Origin: Rotaria sp. Silwood1
Taxonomy: Eukaryota > Rotifera > Eurotatoria > Philodinida > Philodinidae
Reading direction: 5' to 3'
Length of the DNA stretch: 64,000 nt
Assembly: GCA_905250075.1 (NCBI GenBank)
Contig: CAJNOP010000003.1
Span: 3,948,833 to 4,012,832 of the forward strand
In this document: one piece after another, positions 11,800-27,728 of the stretch
How positions within the stretch are numbered: position 1 is the stretch's first letter
Layout: every line of letters starts with the position of its first letter
The notes under the pieces: generated by a model
The model's database searches: none
The model's input: the letters and a program-made list of their open reading frames with translations, nothing else
What the model was told of the DNA's origin: nothing
Made by a program: the position numbers and the translations under genes

Positions 11800-14374
11800 G
11801 TCTTAAGAATGATAAAAAAAACGATGAAATAATATTATAACATAGATTTCTATGAGTATCACTCTTAAAAAAAAAAGTACATAAAATTTTCATAAATCCT
11901 TTTAGACTTTATCAAAGTAAAACCTCTAATAAATCCGTGAAAGATTTATGAAATAAAAATAAACCATAAAGAATTTATGAAATTTTGATGTATAATTTAT
12001 AAGACTAATAAACTCTTCAATAAGGTTTATTATTCGAGACTTTTTCTTTTACAGTAGAATTAAAATTTAGAATGAAGAATAAAATTGCAGGCAACTTTGA
12101 TGATGATCATCAATATGAAATGTCTTTCATGTTCACTATCGTCAATATATTGACATAAATTTTTCATTTGCAACATTGATAAATCCATCAGAAATTCTTT
12201 TTGCATTGAAAGATAACTGTCCTTTATTAATTCCATTTTAATATATAATTTATGCCATTTAGAAAAAAAAGAAGATAATTAAAAATCAAATAGTTTACCT
12301 ATTGCCCTCAACTTTTTTAAAAAGACGATCTCTCAATCATAAAATTATTCTTATGATTGTCAAACGTCATATTTCGAATCAGAATGAGTTATATGTCATT
12401 TCGTTAATTTGAGAACTTAAAAAATACTCAATTTTGAAAGTGACTAATGTAAGAATTGTATAGAATAGGATAGACTTGGAAATGTAAATAAGTGTAACAT
12501 GAACAATATTCGAAAAAAAAGCGAGGAAAACTAAATGACTCGATTTTTATACATTTCAAAAGCAAGAAAACAATTGGCATAATTCGTAAAACAAGGAATT
12601 CAAATATGCTCATATGCATCACTGTAAATAAGTGTTATCACAAACTGTTTTAGAAAAAACAAACAACCGTCACAATTACGAAAAACCAGAATTGCGTGGA
12701 ACTATTTCGAGTCTCGAAAAATTCTATTTGTCTCGTCCCATAAGACATCCAGAATTAGGATATTTTGAAAATCAAACGTGATAGGATTCGAAAAAAGTTT
12801 GTATGTATTCAATTTCTTCTTTAATCTATATATATAATGTTCAGCGTCTGTGGGTGTGTGTGTCTGTGCCGTGTCAAAGGCCAAAGGTTAAAGGTCAAAA
12901 AGGCCATAAGGAGCAAAGCCATAAGGAGTAAGGCTATCAGGAGGTAAGGCTATACAGTGGTAAGACCATAAGGAGATAAGGCTATAAAGGAGTAAGGCAA
13001 CAAGGGGAAAGGCTATAGCGGAGAAACGCTAGGAGAGAATAGGGCTACAAAGAGAAAGGCTACAAAAGCGACAAGAAATATAAGGCTGTAAGGTTACATG
13101 AACTATTAGCGCAATAAGAAGATCACGCCGTAAGGCTTCAACGTATATAATGTCGAGTGTTTGTGTGTCTGTCACCGAGCGAAAGGTTAAAGTTTTGAGG
13201 TCGTACGTTAAAGAAAAAAACGCTGCCGTACAGTATGCACGGGCTCTCGCTAGTTATAAATATAGTTTGAATTTCAAAGTTCATCTAAATGCGAAATACA
13301 AATATCTTGTCAATTATTTGATAAGTGGATTCTACGTTCATAGAAACGTTATTTACTATATTGAAAATATGCTGTTAATATCGTAAAATCTCAAGTAGAA
13401 TGCGCTCCTATTATTCTGTTACCAATTAATTGATAAAGGAAAATTTTGCTCGACAGTTAGGCCACTAGCTATGTGATAATAATAACCTTCCTGTCTTAGT
13501 CTCAAGCTCTTTCGTTGTCAGTTCCCAAGAGTCGATTTGTCTCATTCGAATTAAATGAAAAAATGATAATTATTCACTTCCACAGAAAACATAATAGCAT
13601 ACTGAAGACTAAACTCAACTCACACTTTCAAAATGTGCTATAACAAGCATTTTCGTGTCACGAAGTGCAATACTTTTTATATTAGTTGGTGAAACTAATA
13701 AAGCATTAGATAATATCATATGAAAGCTATACGGTAAACAAGTTAGACAAAGACCAAAAAGATCAATCGTGATTACTAGGTTCTTTCCTAACCTACTACT
13801 GTCAATTTATCTGAATCTGAGTTGACACATAGTACTGAGCAAACAAACAGTCTGCTTTCAAAATTAGAAAGCAAGTTACTAACGGGAACTTGTTGGAAAA
13901 TTATTGTTTATTCTTATCGATAAAATTAAAATATAGTCTATATACGCTTATGGAATTTCGAACTGAATATCAATATAGACATTATCAGATGAATTGTTTA
14001 CATCGTTCAATCGATATTTACATATAGTAGATTCAGCAATTAACTAGTGACATCTATCACGATAATTCCAATTTTAGATTTAAGCTGAATTCAATTTTAA
14101 CGTAATCCTTCTATGTACAAAGTACATTATTATTCATAAATAATTAAACAATGTAAGTCTAAATCGAAAAACCGGAAGAATCATTGACAATCATATATTG
14201 AGTATTCCCATGAGTAAAATAAAATGGCTGCCAATATTCTATTTCATGGCATTGTTGTTATTTATTTATTTTTCTCTTGTCAACAGCAATTGCAGATGTT
14301 TGCATTCGCTTGATTATTCTTGAACTTTTTTTTTCTTCAAATTGATTATTAAAAAAAAAAGACAAAATAATAAA
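11800..14374. other. intergenic, holds a degenerate minisatellite
   Basis: Mostly AT-rich. The only structure seen is the repeat region at 12831-13202, listed separately. The short frame at 13150-13386 starts inside one of its repeats and is not considered a gene. Confidence 0.5.
12831..13202. repeat. degenerate minisatellite flanked by two related direct repeats
   Basis: About 12890-13095 is made of degenerate copies of a unit resembling CATAAGGAGTAAGGCTAT. It is flanked by two diverged direct repeats, one starting at 12831 and one at 13144. Both begin TATATAATGT, pass through a GT-rich tract (GTGTGTCTGT) and end with AAAGGTTAAAG. The arrangement suggests a single repetitive element with internal amplification, or a tandem duplication whose middle was filled by the short unit. 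Confidence 0.55.
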
Positions 14375-17300
14375 ATGGTGGTTTTCAATGGGAAAATGTT
14401 TTTAAAAATAATTGAAGCTGATAATTTGCGTGCAACAGAACATTCAACACGTTATTTTCCTCAAAATCCATCAACAGCTTATGTTAGTCCATATATATCA
14501 GTTGATATTGATGATCTACCATTAGGACGCACACATACAAAAGAAAAAACAACCACACCAACCTATAATGAAGAATTTTCAAGTGATGTTTATAATGGAC
14601 ACCAATTACATATCACGATATTTCATGATGCTGCATTACCACCTGATGAATTTGTTGCTGATTGTACAATTAAATTTGAAAATATTCATGATAAAAAAAG
14701 TGACATATGGATTGATCTTGAACCAGCTGGAAGAATTCATGTAGCTATTGAATTACAAGGACAATTTAGTGATTGTAAGTTTTGATGAATCTTTTTTGTG
14801 AAAAAAGAATACAATTTATTTGTTGATTAAATAATTAGCTGTTAGTAATGAACGACATTTTAAACGAAATAAACAAGCTTTTGCTCAGCGACGTTTTGCT
14901 GTTGTACGTCGTGTTTATGAAATTAATGGACATAAATTTATGGCAACTTTTTTTCGTCAACCAACGTTTTGCTCAATTTGCTCAGAATTTATTTGGTAAG
15001 AGTTTCTTTTATCAGTTTTTATTAAACAAGGAAAAAATTAGAAAACCACGATAAAAAAAATACATTGAAAGAATAGGATTAATAAGCTCATTTTTCCAGG
15101 GGTATCTTTCGTACACAAGGTTATCAATGTCAAGGTAAGAATGGATGTTGCTTCCCAATCACCATTGTGTTCAAAAAAGTTAAACACTTGTGCTTGTCAT
15201 GTGAATTTTTGTCCATGTACACAGAGAATTCCCTTTGTGGTGCATGAAAAATATTTATTCATTATGAATATAGAAACAAAACAAAGAATTGAATTATCAA
15301 TGTTTTTTTTTAAATTTCTCTTCTAGTGTGTACATGTGTGATACATAAACGATGTAAGGCATCTGTAGTTACAACTTGTCCTGGTATTCGAACATGTTTT
15401 GAAGTAGGTTACATAATTTTGAGTTTTGTTTTTGTTTTGAAAAGCTCTTTGTATTGTGTTTAGTATCGTGAAAAACGTTTTAAAATCAATGTACCACATC
15501 GATTTGTTGCACATACTTATCGATTATTTACATTTTGTGATCATTGTGGATCACTTCTATGGGGAGCTTGGAATCAAGGAATGCAATGTAAAGGTAATTG
15601 AAAAGTTTTTCTATTATTTTATTAAAATATAAATCTGACTTTATTAGAATAGATAGTAATGATCATAATCGGCTTAGAAAATGTCAGACTAGAGCTTTTT
15701 TGTTTCGATTGATTGAACTTTATAATCTCGGTATTTTATATCAGTCAGGAGAGTGATGTTTTCTTGAAAAAAAAATTTTGTAATCCGAATATCAATAAAA
15801 AACTAGAGCTACGGAGAATTCTTAGTTAAATTTATCAACCAAAAGAAGTCTTCAGGGCTGCGGAAAGCAAAACTCCGATAGCAGTTTGTTCTATAACCCG
15901 TTCTTTCTTTCGAGTTCGATGTTCGCAGTAATTGAAGCTCGAGCACTTCTCTTCGAAAAAAACAATCTCAAATGGTTTCTGACGTTCGATGGTGAAAAGC
16001 TCTTGATAGAAATTCATATGAATCTGGCAAATTTATACTAATACGTCTTTTGTTATAAGAAAAGTATTGAGTAATCACATTTTTTATTTTGACAAGGAAA
16101 AATATCTAATTATTAATTATCGATAAAAATGATACCTTACCCAAAAGTTTCTTGACCTTTAGAAGAACTATCAGTTCCAGTCAAAACGAATGATTTCTTC
16201 TCGAAATAAAGGATATTCAATAAACATAAAATCATATACTACTGAAAAAAAAATCATAAAACCAACTTTCAGGATATTCTAAGGAATCAGTGATCAAGTT
16301 ACACGCAAAAGCTTTGATGAAAAGTTCCATTAAACGGCCATAATTCCATAATGAAGGTGTATGAAAAGAAGTCTTTCTAGTCTAACTCAGTCCTACTGAT
16401 GAACAAAATATCACTTCGATCGACAATTAACAGTTGAATATTTTCCCTCGTGAGACAACTGTAATTCGAATAGAAGTTCAAGACAAGTCTTATATAAATC
16501 TCCAAAAGACAAATTTCTTTGTCAATATCTATAGGTTTTTGTCATAGTTCGAATAATGTTGATTGTTATTTCTTTTTTAGATTATTTTCTAAACAGCTAA
16601 AAATTCTCTATTTTATATTTAGAATGCAAATTAAATGTACATAAACGCTGTACACGTAATGTTGCCAATGATTGTGGTTTAGATAAGAAGAGACTTGCAT
16701 CAGTTCTAGCCGATCTTAATATAACTCCAGCACCACCAAGACCGGTAGAAGAACAAGTGGCGGTAAGGCCATTTTTCATTCCTCAATAGTTTTGAAAAAA
16801 ATTGTATGATTAGAATCAGCATTAAATTCTGAACATAATACGCTATTTTATTTTTTTACCGGGTGAAAAGAATTTTTTTCACTCGGGTAAAAATAAAATA
16901 GCGTATTATGTTAGAATTTAATGCTGATTCTAACCATACAATTTTTTTTTCAAAACTATTGGGGAATGAAAAATGGCCTTACTGCCACTCGTCCTTTATT
17001 TTTATTTGTTATATAAAATTTTTTTTTAATGTTTTCTAGACTAATTTACCAAGTGAAGTAGATAGTATGTATTGTTTGATGTAGAATAAAAGAAAAGAAA
17101 TTGAATTTTATGTCTTTAGCATCATCTGCTAATCAAGCTGCTGCAACATCAATAAAACATACAACTCCTCCTCCATCTTCATTTGATGATAATTCAATCA
17201 AACAAAAACATTATAATACAATTGATGATTTTAATTTTTTGAAAATATTAGGAAAAGGATCATTTGGAAAAGTAATATTTTCTTCGTTCTTAATTTTATT

Positions 17301-19645
17301 CTTGTTTCAAAGAAATCTTTGTTTTTTAAAGGTTATGTTAGGTGAACATAGATTAACTGGTGAAATCTTTGCTATAAAAGTGCTCAATAAAGATACAATT
17401 ATTCAAAATGATGATGTTGAATGTACAATGACAGAAAGAAGAATTTTAGCTTTATCAGTTCGACATCCATTTTTAACTGGGCTTTATTGTAGTTTTCAAA
17501 CAAAGGTTTTTCTTGTCTTGTTCTTTTTGCTCTCATCAAAATAAAAATCAATCGAAAATGTTTAGGAACGTTTATTTTTAATGATGGAATATGTTAATGG
17601 TGGTGATTTAATGTTTCAAATTCAACGTTCACGGAAATTTGATGAAGTACGTGCACGATTTTATGCATCAGAAGTAACATTAGCATTAATGTTTTTACAT
17701 CGACATGGTGTTATTTATCGGTATGGAGAAATATTCTCTTTGATAATCATGTATACATTTTCACCTTGATTTTTTTTCTTTTCAGTGATCTCAAACTTGA
17801 TAACATTCTACTTGATGCCGAAGGACATTGTAAAATTGCTGAGTAGGTTTTTTTCTAATATTCTTAAACTGATAAGAATTTTAGCATATTAAAAATAGAA
17901 TAAATTTATTGCTTTTGAAAGAGCATGGTTAGTTTCGCCTCGAACATCCAAAAAACATTTTCTTACTCGATTCGGTTTTTAAGCAGCCTAATTGTTTTTT
18001 CATAATAGTAGATTCTGTGTTGTATTGATTTCAAAAAGTTTCAAGATTTAAAATGATTTTCATCCTCATAAAATCAATACAGAAATATTTGAAGATATGC
18101 AATCGTATGTAGAATTGTTCTCAGAAAAGAATGTTATAATTCAGTCAAAACAAATAGAACTGATACACCTATTTTATGTAATGAGAATATAAAGTCTTTT
18201 AGATTCGAACTATGTTATAAGATATTTTCTTCACGACTTATTCATTCGGATGGCTAAGACACGAACGAGATTAAGAACATTACTTTTTTCAGTATGTGAA
18301 ATAGAAGAATAATGATCTCCACGATATTGGATTTGTTCTAGCAGACTTTCAGATCATCTCTTTAGAAAAGAAACACTACTCAAGAGTGAAATCAGACAGA
18401 AACTAAAACCAGTAAATTCAACTGATATCTATTCTTCATATAGTGAATAAATCTAACTACTCTGATAAATTGAAAGCATTTCTAAGAGTTCTTGAGTATA
18501 TTCCTATTTAAAATTATTATTTATTTTAGTTTTGGTATGTGTAAAGAAGGTATATTTGATGGAAAATTAACATCTACATTTTGTGGTACACCTGGTATGT
18601 ATCTAATTTTTGTTTTTCTATTCAAATGTATTCATTATTATATTATTATTAGATTATATTGCACCCGAAATTCTTCAAGAATTAGATTATTCATTTTCTG
18701 TTGATTGGTGGGCATTAGGAGTATTAATGTATGAAATGATGGCTGGACAACCACCCTTTGAAGCTGATGATGAAGATAGTTTATTTGAATCTATTTTACG
18801 TGATGAAGTACTTTATCCTGTTTGGTTATCAAAAGAAGCTGTACATATTCTTAAATCAGTAAGTTTCAAAAAGAAATCAATTCAACTGAATTTACTCTAT
18901 TTTCTTTTTCATTCTATTTTAGTTTATGACAAAAAATCCAGCTAAACGTCTTGGTTGTGTAGCAGCACAAGGTGGTGAAGAGGCAATAAAACGTCATGCA
19001 TTTTTTGCTGGGAAAATTGATTGGGAAGCATTAGAATGTCGACAAGTTAAACCACCATTTAAACCAAAAGTGGTATGTCAGAAAATTTTTCTTTGTTTTT
19101 TTTTGTGTGTAAAAAATCGACAAATTCTTAACTAGATTAATCATCGAGATACAAGTAATTTTGATAAAGATTTTACAAATATGCCTGTTGCATTTACACC
19201 AATTGAATCAGTTATTGTTAAAGCAATAAATCAAGATGAATTTAAAGATTTTTCATATCAAAATCCTGATTGGCGTTGTTTAGAACGTGGTGAAATACCT
19301 AAAGATGATGCTAATGATGGTCGACGTGCATTACGTGATGATTTAGCTGTTAATTTAAAACAAACATTACCAATGACACCTATATCATCAAATCCATCAA
19401 CAACAAATGATAATATTTCATCAACAATAACAGTTGTTAAAACAGATCATATGCCAATACCACATATAGAAACAAAACGAAGCCCAAGTCCAACACCGTT
19501 TCAATTTAATTCCATATCATCATCATCATCATTAAATGCTTCATCATTGACAAATGCTCAACAGAAATCAATGATACATAATAATAATATTAATAATAAA
19601 ACAGTAACTCTTAATCGTTCAACAACCGATGAAACCGATATGTAA
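14375..19645 (+). CDS. PRKCE: novel-type protein kinase C (epsilon/eta class)
   Basis: Fifteen exons: 14375-14774, 14839-14995, 15100-15134, 15327-15403, 15464-15593, 16623-16762, 17040-17064, 17120-17271, 17332-17505, 17566-17720, 17786-17842, 18530-18594, 18653-18858, 18923-19072 and 19136-19645; 810 residues. Order: N-terminal C2 (1-133, MVVFNGKM start, [17 protein letters not shown]); pseudosubstrate [10 protein letters not shown] at about 150-159 with Ala at the acceptor; C1A (about 165-215) and C1B (about 235-285) with His/Cys zinc ligands; kinase from about 359 with GKGSFGK, K388, YRDLKLDN, DFG at 501-503, activation-loop Thr517 in STFCGTP, turn-motif Thr662 and hydrophobic motif FKDFSY with Ser681. 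The leading C2 that lacks the calcium-binding aspartates marks the diacylglycerol-activated, calcium-independent class. About 126 Ser/Thr/Asn-rich residues follow the hydrophobic motif, where most PKCs end. Intron 5 is 1029 nt and intron 11 is 687 nt. Confidence 0.93.
16751..16994. repeat. 115-bp inverted duplication spanning the PKC exon 6 donor
   Basis: Arms 16751-16865 and 16880-16994 are near-identical inverted copies around a 14-bp centre. Arm 1 starts inside PKC exon 6 and includes its last 12 bases and the GTAAGG donor. Arm 2 carries the antisense copy. Differences between the arms are few (scattered substitutions and homopolymer lengths). Confidence 0.85.
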
Positions 19646-21343
19646 ACATCATCAATTGCATAATTTTTCTTTTTTTTTTCTTCTTCGGTCACTTACTTTC
19701 TTTGTCTCTCTTTCTCTATGAAATTCTAGTCATTTTATTGTTGTTTTTGTCTTTTGTGCGTGTATTTTTCTTCTTTTTTTTTTCGAGTTAATTTTATTTT
19801 ATTACACCGCCTATCTTCTAGTCATTGATCATCATTGCTGCTGCTGCTGTGGCCTCTTTCGAATTTTTTCTTGCAAATATTTTTCTTTCTTTTTGTGTGG
19901 CATAATTTTCACTAGACGTATTAGATCATACACGCACAGGTTTATTTTTTTCTCTTTCTCTTGTTGTCTTGTGTATATGCCCCATAATAATGTACACAAA
20001 TATATGCGAATGTGTACATTTGGTGGTTGTCTATTTATTTACTGTCGTCTATCTTTTATATTTTATAATTCTTCTTTGAATCATGAAATAATTGAATAAA
20101 TATATCTATCTGGAAAAAAGAATTTACGAATAGTGTTACTTTTGATAGTATGACGAGTTTTGAAAAGAATATTTCTTACTGAACACTTACTAATTTTGAA
20201 CATTTTCTTTTGTAGTGATGTGGATCACTATCAAAAAGTCGTCATTATAGGACCATAAAGCCAGTGAACTAGCTGCAAGTATCTTAGCAATGAACCTTTA
20301 ATTGAGAAAATAGATAGACAAGCTATAATCTTTGAAAGTCATGAGCAATGAATAATATTTAAAATGAATTTTCTAAGAACATCGTTGTTTTTAGTTTTCC
20401 AAATGATTCGTAGTTTGGATGGTGCCAATTAGACTCTTACAGATTTAGTATTTTTTCTTCTACAAATGAATAGTTTTATATAAATAAAGGTTCCAACACT
20501 TTTCTTATCTGGGGATTCTTAGTCTTAGGTTCGTATTCTTCTCATCGAATTGTACATATGAACATTTCTCTTAAATTTTAGTTTATGAATTCAGACTAGT
20601 TTTCAAGTTAAGTTTAGCAAAAAAAGACTAATTAATCGTTGATATAAAAGTTTTGTCGTAGATTTCGTGAAACACGATCTAACAGAAGTGTTGAAATATA
20701 TAAGTCAAAATTTAGAGCCATCCTTCTCCCACAGACAGTGACAGACATTGATATATATATATATATATATATATGGATACAGATCGTATGTCAATGTCTT
20801 GTTCTAATATATGTGCTCCTTTCTTCTTGTATTTCAGAAGGACTAAGTAACAGGATAGCGAAGAAATGTTTATCAAAACAAATAGAGTAAAGCAGTTTAC
20901 TTTGATTATTAGAAATGTACCAAATCTAAACCAAGAATTGGAATTGAATTTGAATGATTTTAAAATCGATGCATCTCTAGTGATAAGCAACAATAATTAT
21001 ATTATATTCCATATTTCAATCCTGCTCTTTTATATTGCTTTACAATCTTTTGTTTATTATAGCAAGAATTTAAACTAGACAAACACAATCGTTGTCTTTC
21101 GATTCGAATATATTTTCCCAAAAAAAACCTATATCATATGCGTGTGTAACAATAAGGACTAAGAAAAAAAATCAACAAAGGTGAAGCAATGAAGAGAACA
21201 CAACAAAAGTGCATGTTGATGCATAGTTAGTTCCTTTTTTATTATATTAACACTTGGATAGTGGAACGAAAATAACAAGAGGCATAAATAAATACAAAAA
21301 AAAATCTGACCCCCACGATTTCCTATGATAAAACTGCATTTTT
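19646..21343. other. intergenic between convergent PKC and BiP genes
   Basis: Begins with the PKC 3' UTR, which is T/C-rich to about 19990, then AT-rich DNA. It contains a 24-bp (AT)n microsatellite at 20751-20774. No gene is recognised. Confidence 0.5.
20751..20774. repeat. (AT)12 microsatellite
   Basis: Twelve uninterrupted AT dinucleotides between the PKC and BiP genes. Confidence 0.95.
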
Positions 21344-23659
<2,316 letters not shown>

Positions 23660-23748
23660 GTTTATCGAAAGTATTGTTTAGTAACAAATGAGGCTAACGT
23701 ACAAATTCAGCCGTATTTATTCGTGATAATGATCATTGAACTGAAATA

Positions 23749-23802
23749 CACGTGTTTTTCTTTCATGGATGATGGATGAATATGTTGTCTGAATATGATT
23801 GG
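23749..23802 (-). promoter_or_regulatory. possible BiP upstream elements (CCAAT and ACGTG-core box)
   Basis: Reading toward the BiP start there is a CCAAT at 23802-23798 and a CACGTG at 23754-23749, about 90 bp before the ATG. BiP promoters commonly use CCAAT-N9-CCACG stress elements. Both half motifs are present here, but their spacing (43 nt) is not that of the known element. Treat this as a weak suggestion only. Confidence 0.2.
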
Positions 23803-26800
23803 TCCAGCAAAACATGATTAATGATGGCACTTAAAGGTGGGCAACCTATCAAAAGAATACTTGTAGAAAAGTATAGAAATGCGGTTTTTTAATTAATATT
23901 TTGAAAAATATTCAATTTTATTGTCTAAAATCTTTAATACAATTCAAGATTGATATAATGCAGTGACATCTATAATATAATCAATTTATAAAATACTAGG
24001 ATATTCCAGAAAATCCATATGAAATCATATGACTCAAAATGTCAAATTATATCGACTAGTAAATGGTTTCAAAGCATTTTGCCAGCTTCTATTTGTTCTT
24101 GATATCAAGCGATCGATGAATGTTAATAAAGAAACAAGGATTTATTCTAGTATGCGATGATGTGTAAATATCAAAGAATAGCATTGATCTATGAACTAAA
24201 CTTTGTTGATTTTAATTCATAGAAACGACAATTGAATGAGATTTTTCGAACAGATCATTAGCGATGAAACCGATGTCTATAGATTGAAAAAGTACATATT
24301 TTTATTTCAGATTATTAGTAAATAACTACGATGAAACGTGTTATTAGAAAAAAATTGCTTAACAAATCGAAATGTAAAGATAAAAGATAGAAAAATTTTC
24401 AAAATAAATGTTGACTAGTCTTCTCAGTATCGAAAGCTAATAATAGACTCGGATATAGAAATCTCTTTGAGAAATATTTCAGAGGCATTCGACGTTGTTG
24501 AAAATTTTTTTTTTGAATGTAACTAATTCACTGGTAAAGAATATGTTTACGAATATTTTTCGTAACACTGAAGAACTTTTAAAACGTTACCATCTGTTGA
24601 ATAAATTCTTCTTAAATTACAAGTTATACTCGTTCACTGAATTAGTTTTTCTTATTTTTCAAGTAAACAAATTTAACAATCAGTCCGATCCTATTCTTGT
24701 TGAACACAAGTTTCCCGCAGAGAGAATTTGAATTTTCAAATATTCAGTTTAGTCCACTACGCTACTGAATAGCAAAGTGAAGGCTGTTTTGAAGTAAAAA
24801 ACTGCTTCATTACAAGACCGCTCACTTACATCAAATCGATACATTGTAATCAGTGAGTGAAATAAAATGAAGGTGGCCTGAACGTTTGATTATCCTTTAT
24901 TAAAATGAAAGAAAAGGAATATATAAAGAATTTCACATGTCTAAATCAATTACTAGTTTTGAATTAAAATAGACAAATAATGAAATTTGTCATAATTCTA
25001 CTTTTGTTGAATGTTACAATAAAAAATAATTATAAGAATTATGAATAAATTGCAAAAACTCTATAATTTTCCTGCAAAAGTAACAATTTTAAAAAGGTTC
25101 TTGTTTTACTTGCAATCAGGTCTTGTACAAGAGAGCCAGAATTTCAGAAAAGAAGAAGATGTAAGCAAAAGTATTTCGCATGATGACTATAAAATTTGAA
25201 AAAAATTTGAACAGTTTTTCAAAATAATTAAGAATAATTTTCAATTATTGGAAGATATACATCTCGTAAACCTCTCCATTTTTAGGAAACTACTTCAAAC
25301 AGAAAACGAAAAAACCATAAAGAGTTTTTCTCAAGAGTTATTTTGGTTTTTTGAACATGCACTATGAACGTTAATACATTTTCAGGATTATTATGTGCAT
25401 ACTACTGAGAAAGTCATAACAACAAAGTGTATTTTTCTCAGTTAAAAATTAAACTATCTAATAAAAACTAAGAGCTTTTGAAAGTATGTTTTTGAAAATT
25501 TTATAATGAATACTGAAGGTATTTGTTAATAATTTTTCATCGAAGTGTATTAAACACTCTTCAGATTATATACCTTGAGAATAATATTAATACCGTTGAA
25601 ATTTTTCTTTCACAAAGCTTTTTGATAGTATAGCCTCCCAAGATTGAGTAATGAAAAAGAGTTTTCTGGTATCCAACCATCATGAGCTATGCTCACCGTC
25701 CAGAAATTCGGTTTTTAAGGAAATCAAGTGGCGTTCAGTTTTTGGTGGACCTATGGTCAGAATTGTATGCGCCAGTCTTTGCAACCTCGTCAATGGAGTT
25801 GTGTATGTCAGTGTTTGAAGGCATCCTCATTGTAGAATACCTTGAGTTCCTTCGAAGTCTACGTAAGTTACTGTTGAATTTCTAGATGCTGGGTACCACT
25901 GTTGGCTAAAGGGGAAAGAAGAATTCGAATTTCTGGAACACTGTTGTTTTGTAGAATAGTTTCGTCAAGCTGTGCCAGAAAGTGATCGGAACTCACCATA
26001 GTCTATTGAACTTCAACAGAATCAACTAGAATCTATTGAAATGCAGCAAAATTCAACAGAAACTACCGAGCTGTACAATCATCTGAAATCAATATAAAAA
26101 AATGTAGATCCTGATAAATTACACCATCTATCAGCATATACCTGAGAACTAATCGAAGTCCATCTGAACCTCAGTCTCTTGGATTCGCTCTTGCCTCCTT
26201 GATTTAGGCACACTTCAATAAATATATTTTAAAATTTATCAGAATCCATCAAAGTTCATCAGAATGTATTAAGAATTATCAAATTCCAAGTATCCGAGAT
26301 GCCAAGATTCTTTTTTTTTTCGTTGTTGGATCGATGAAGATGAGGAGATTGTTGACACATTCACCAACTTCACATTTCACATCCTTACCATTTTTTCCAT
26401 GATTGTTATTTTTCTCATTTAGTATTGCAAATAAACTTTTTCTACTCATTATTTGTCTTCGTTTTTAATTAACTTCCTGATCAAAACACTAATGTTTTAT
26501 GACCATTCTGTACTTGAGAATTTCAGTGATGAGAAACATGTTCATCCTATTGTTATATCTATATTAGTGATAGCTGAAGAGAAAAAGAAGAATCAATCAA
26601 GTGTATCGGTCATGAGAAAAAAGAAGAGTCATTCATAAAGAGATCGGTCAAGTTTGAACATGGTGATGACAATGTTCACAAAGAAAAAGATTAATATAGA
26701 GAAAGAGAAACGAGGTTGGACAAGTTGCATTCATCAAAATAATACCTTAAAGAAGTGTATCATACAACATTTTGTTTTCTATACTCTACGTACTATTTTA

Positions 26801-27190
26801 TTCTCATAGAATTGCTGAAAATGTTCTTCATTACTATTAAATTATGTGTCTTTGGTATTTTTTCTAGAAAAGAAGAATCGTTCGCTCGACCTGCAAGATT
26901 TATAATTAAAGTTGTAATAATAGGTAAGACAATTAATATTGTTAGTGAAAAATTAGATGATAGGTTTCATGTTACTGTTTCAAACGGTTCTAAAATAGCA
27001 TAAAATTTTCAAAACGATGCAGCTTACATATCAGTAGCATCTTAGTATCAATCATTTTCAAACGTTCTAATCTATACTGCTGGAAGTTCAGCATTAGCAA
27101 CGTTTTTTGAAGCAATTTCTTATTTAAACACCCTGTCACATAGTTTCTATCCAATGAACATTTGAATCATATAGAAAGCAGTGTTCTATT

Positions 27191-27728
27191 CATACAATCG
27201 TATATTTGATTTGAATCTGAATCCAAGAATAAAAGAACGCACCTGATTCCAAACTGAAACGGAAGACTAATTGAAAACAACAATTATTCCACACTATAAT
27301 TTATTATTCTATATGCCATGATGTTCCCTTTCTATTTGTGTTAGGACAAGGAAATTTAAGAATTATTGATTATTAGCATTCAATATCCTATTCGGTATGT
27401 ATACGCATGTTAGTCTTTTCTTCTTTCCCATGCACACCGATATCTTCAAGAAGAACCATAGCATATAGAAGAGTGAATTCTAGCGATAAATAATTGATGA
27501 GCATCCTTAATTTCTCGAGCTTCATCCGAAATAAGGAAGAGCAACGCTAGGATATACACAATAGTTCACAATTCGAAAGTCTGTGAAAGTTATGTTAAGA
27601 TGCACTTGCGTCATAACATGTCATCAAAGACAGCACTTTGTTTAAATGTTCAAGTCCATTGTTGTCGGAAGAAATCGTAGTTGATTCTTTTTCGAAATTC
27701 AGTTTGAAATAAGAAAGATTATAGACTT
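27191..27728. mobile_element. non-autonomous inverted-ended element, copy 1
   Basis: The left end starts CATACAATCG and continues with TTTGAATCTGAATCC and, 60 bp in, CCAAACTGAAACGGAAGACTA. The right end reads CGGAAGAAATCGTAG, then ATTCAGTTTGAAATAAG and ATAGACTT. Both ends align over about 80 bp with the two ends of the element at 48309-48715. The interior is ordinary AT-rich DNA, unlike that of copy 2. The flanking 8-mers (GTTCTATT and GTCTTTTT) could be a decayed target duplication. No transposase is encoded. Confidence 0.6.

Noticed and set aside
13150-13386. 78-residue frame MSSVCVSVTERK...
   Set aside because: Starts inside the GT-rich repeat border and continues into AT-rich DNA; not gene-like.
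23749-23802. Canonical ER stress response element upstream of BiP
   Set aside because: CCAAT and ACGTG cores exist, but their spacing is not CCAAT-N9-CCACG; kept only as a low-confidence note.
25682-25885. 67-residue frame with relatively normal composition
   Set aside because: Lies between weak inverted ends and has no recognisable motif; better explained as a repeat interior.
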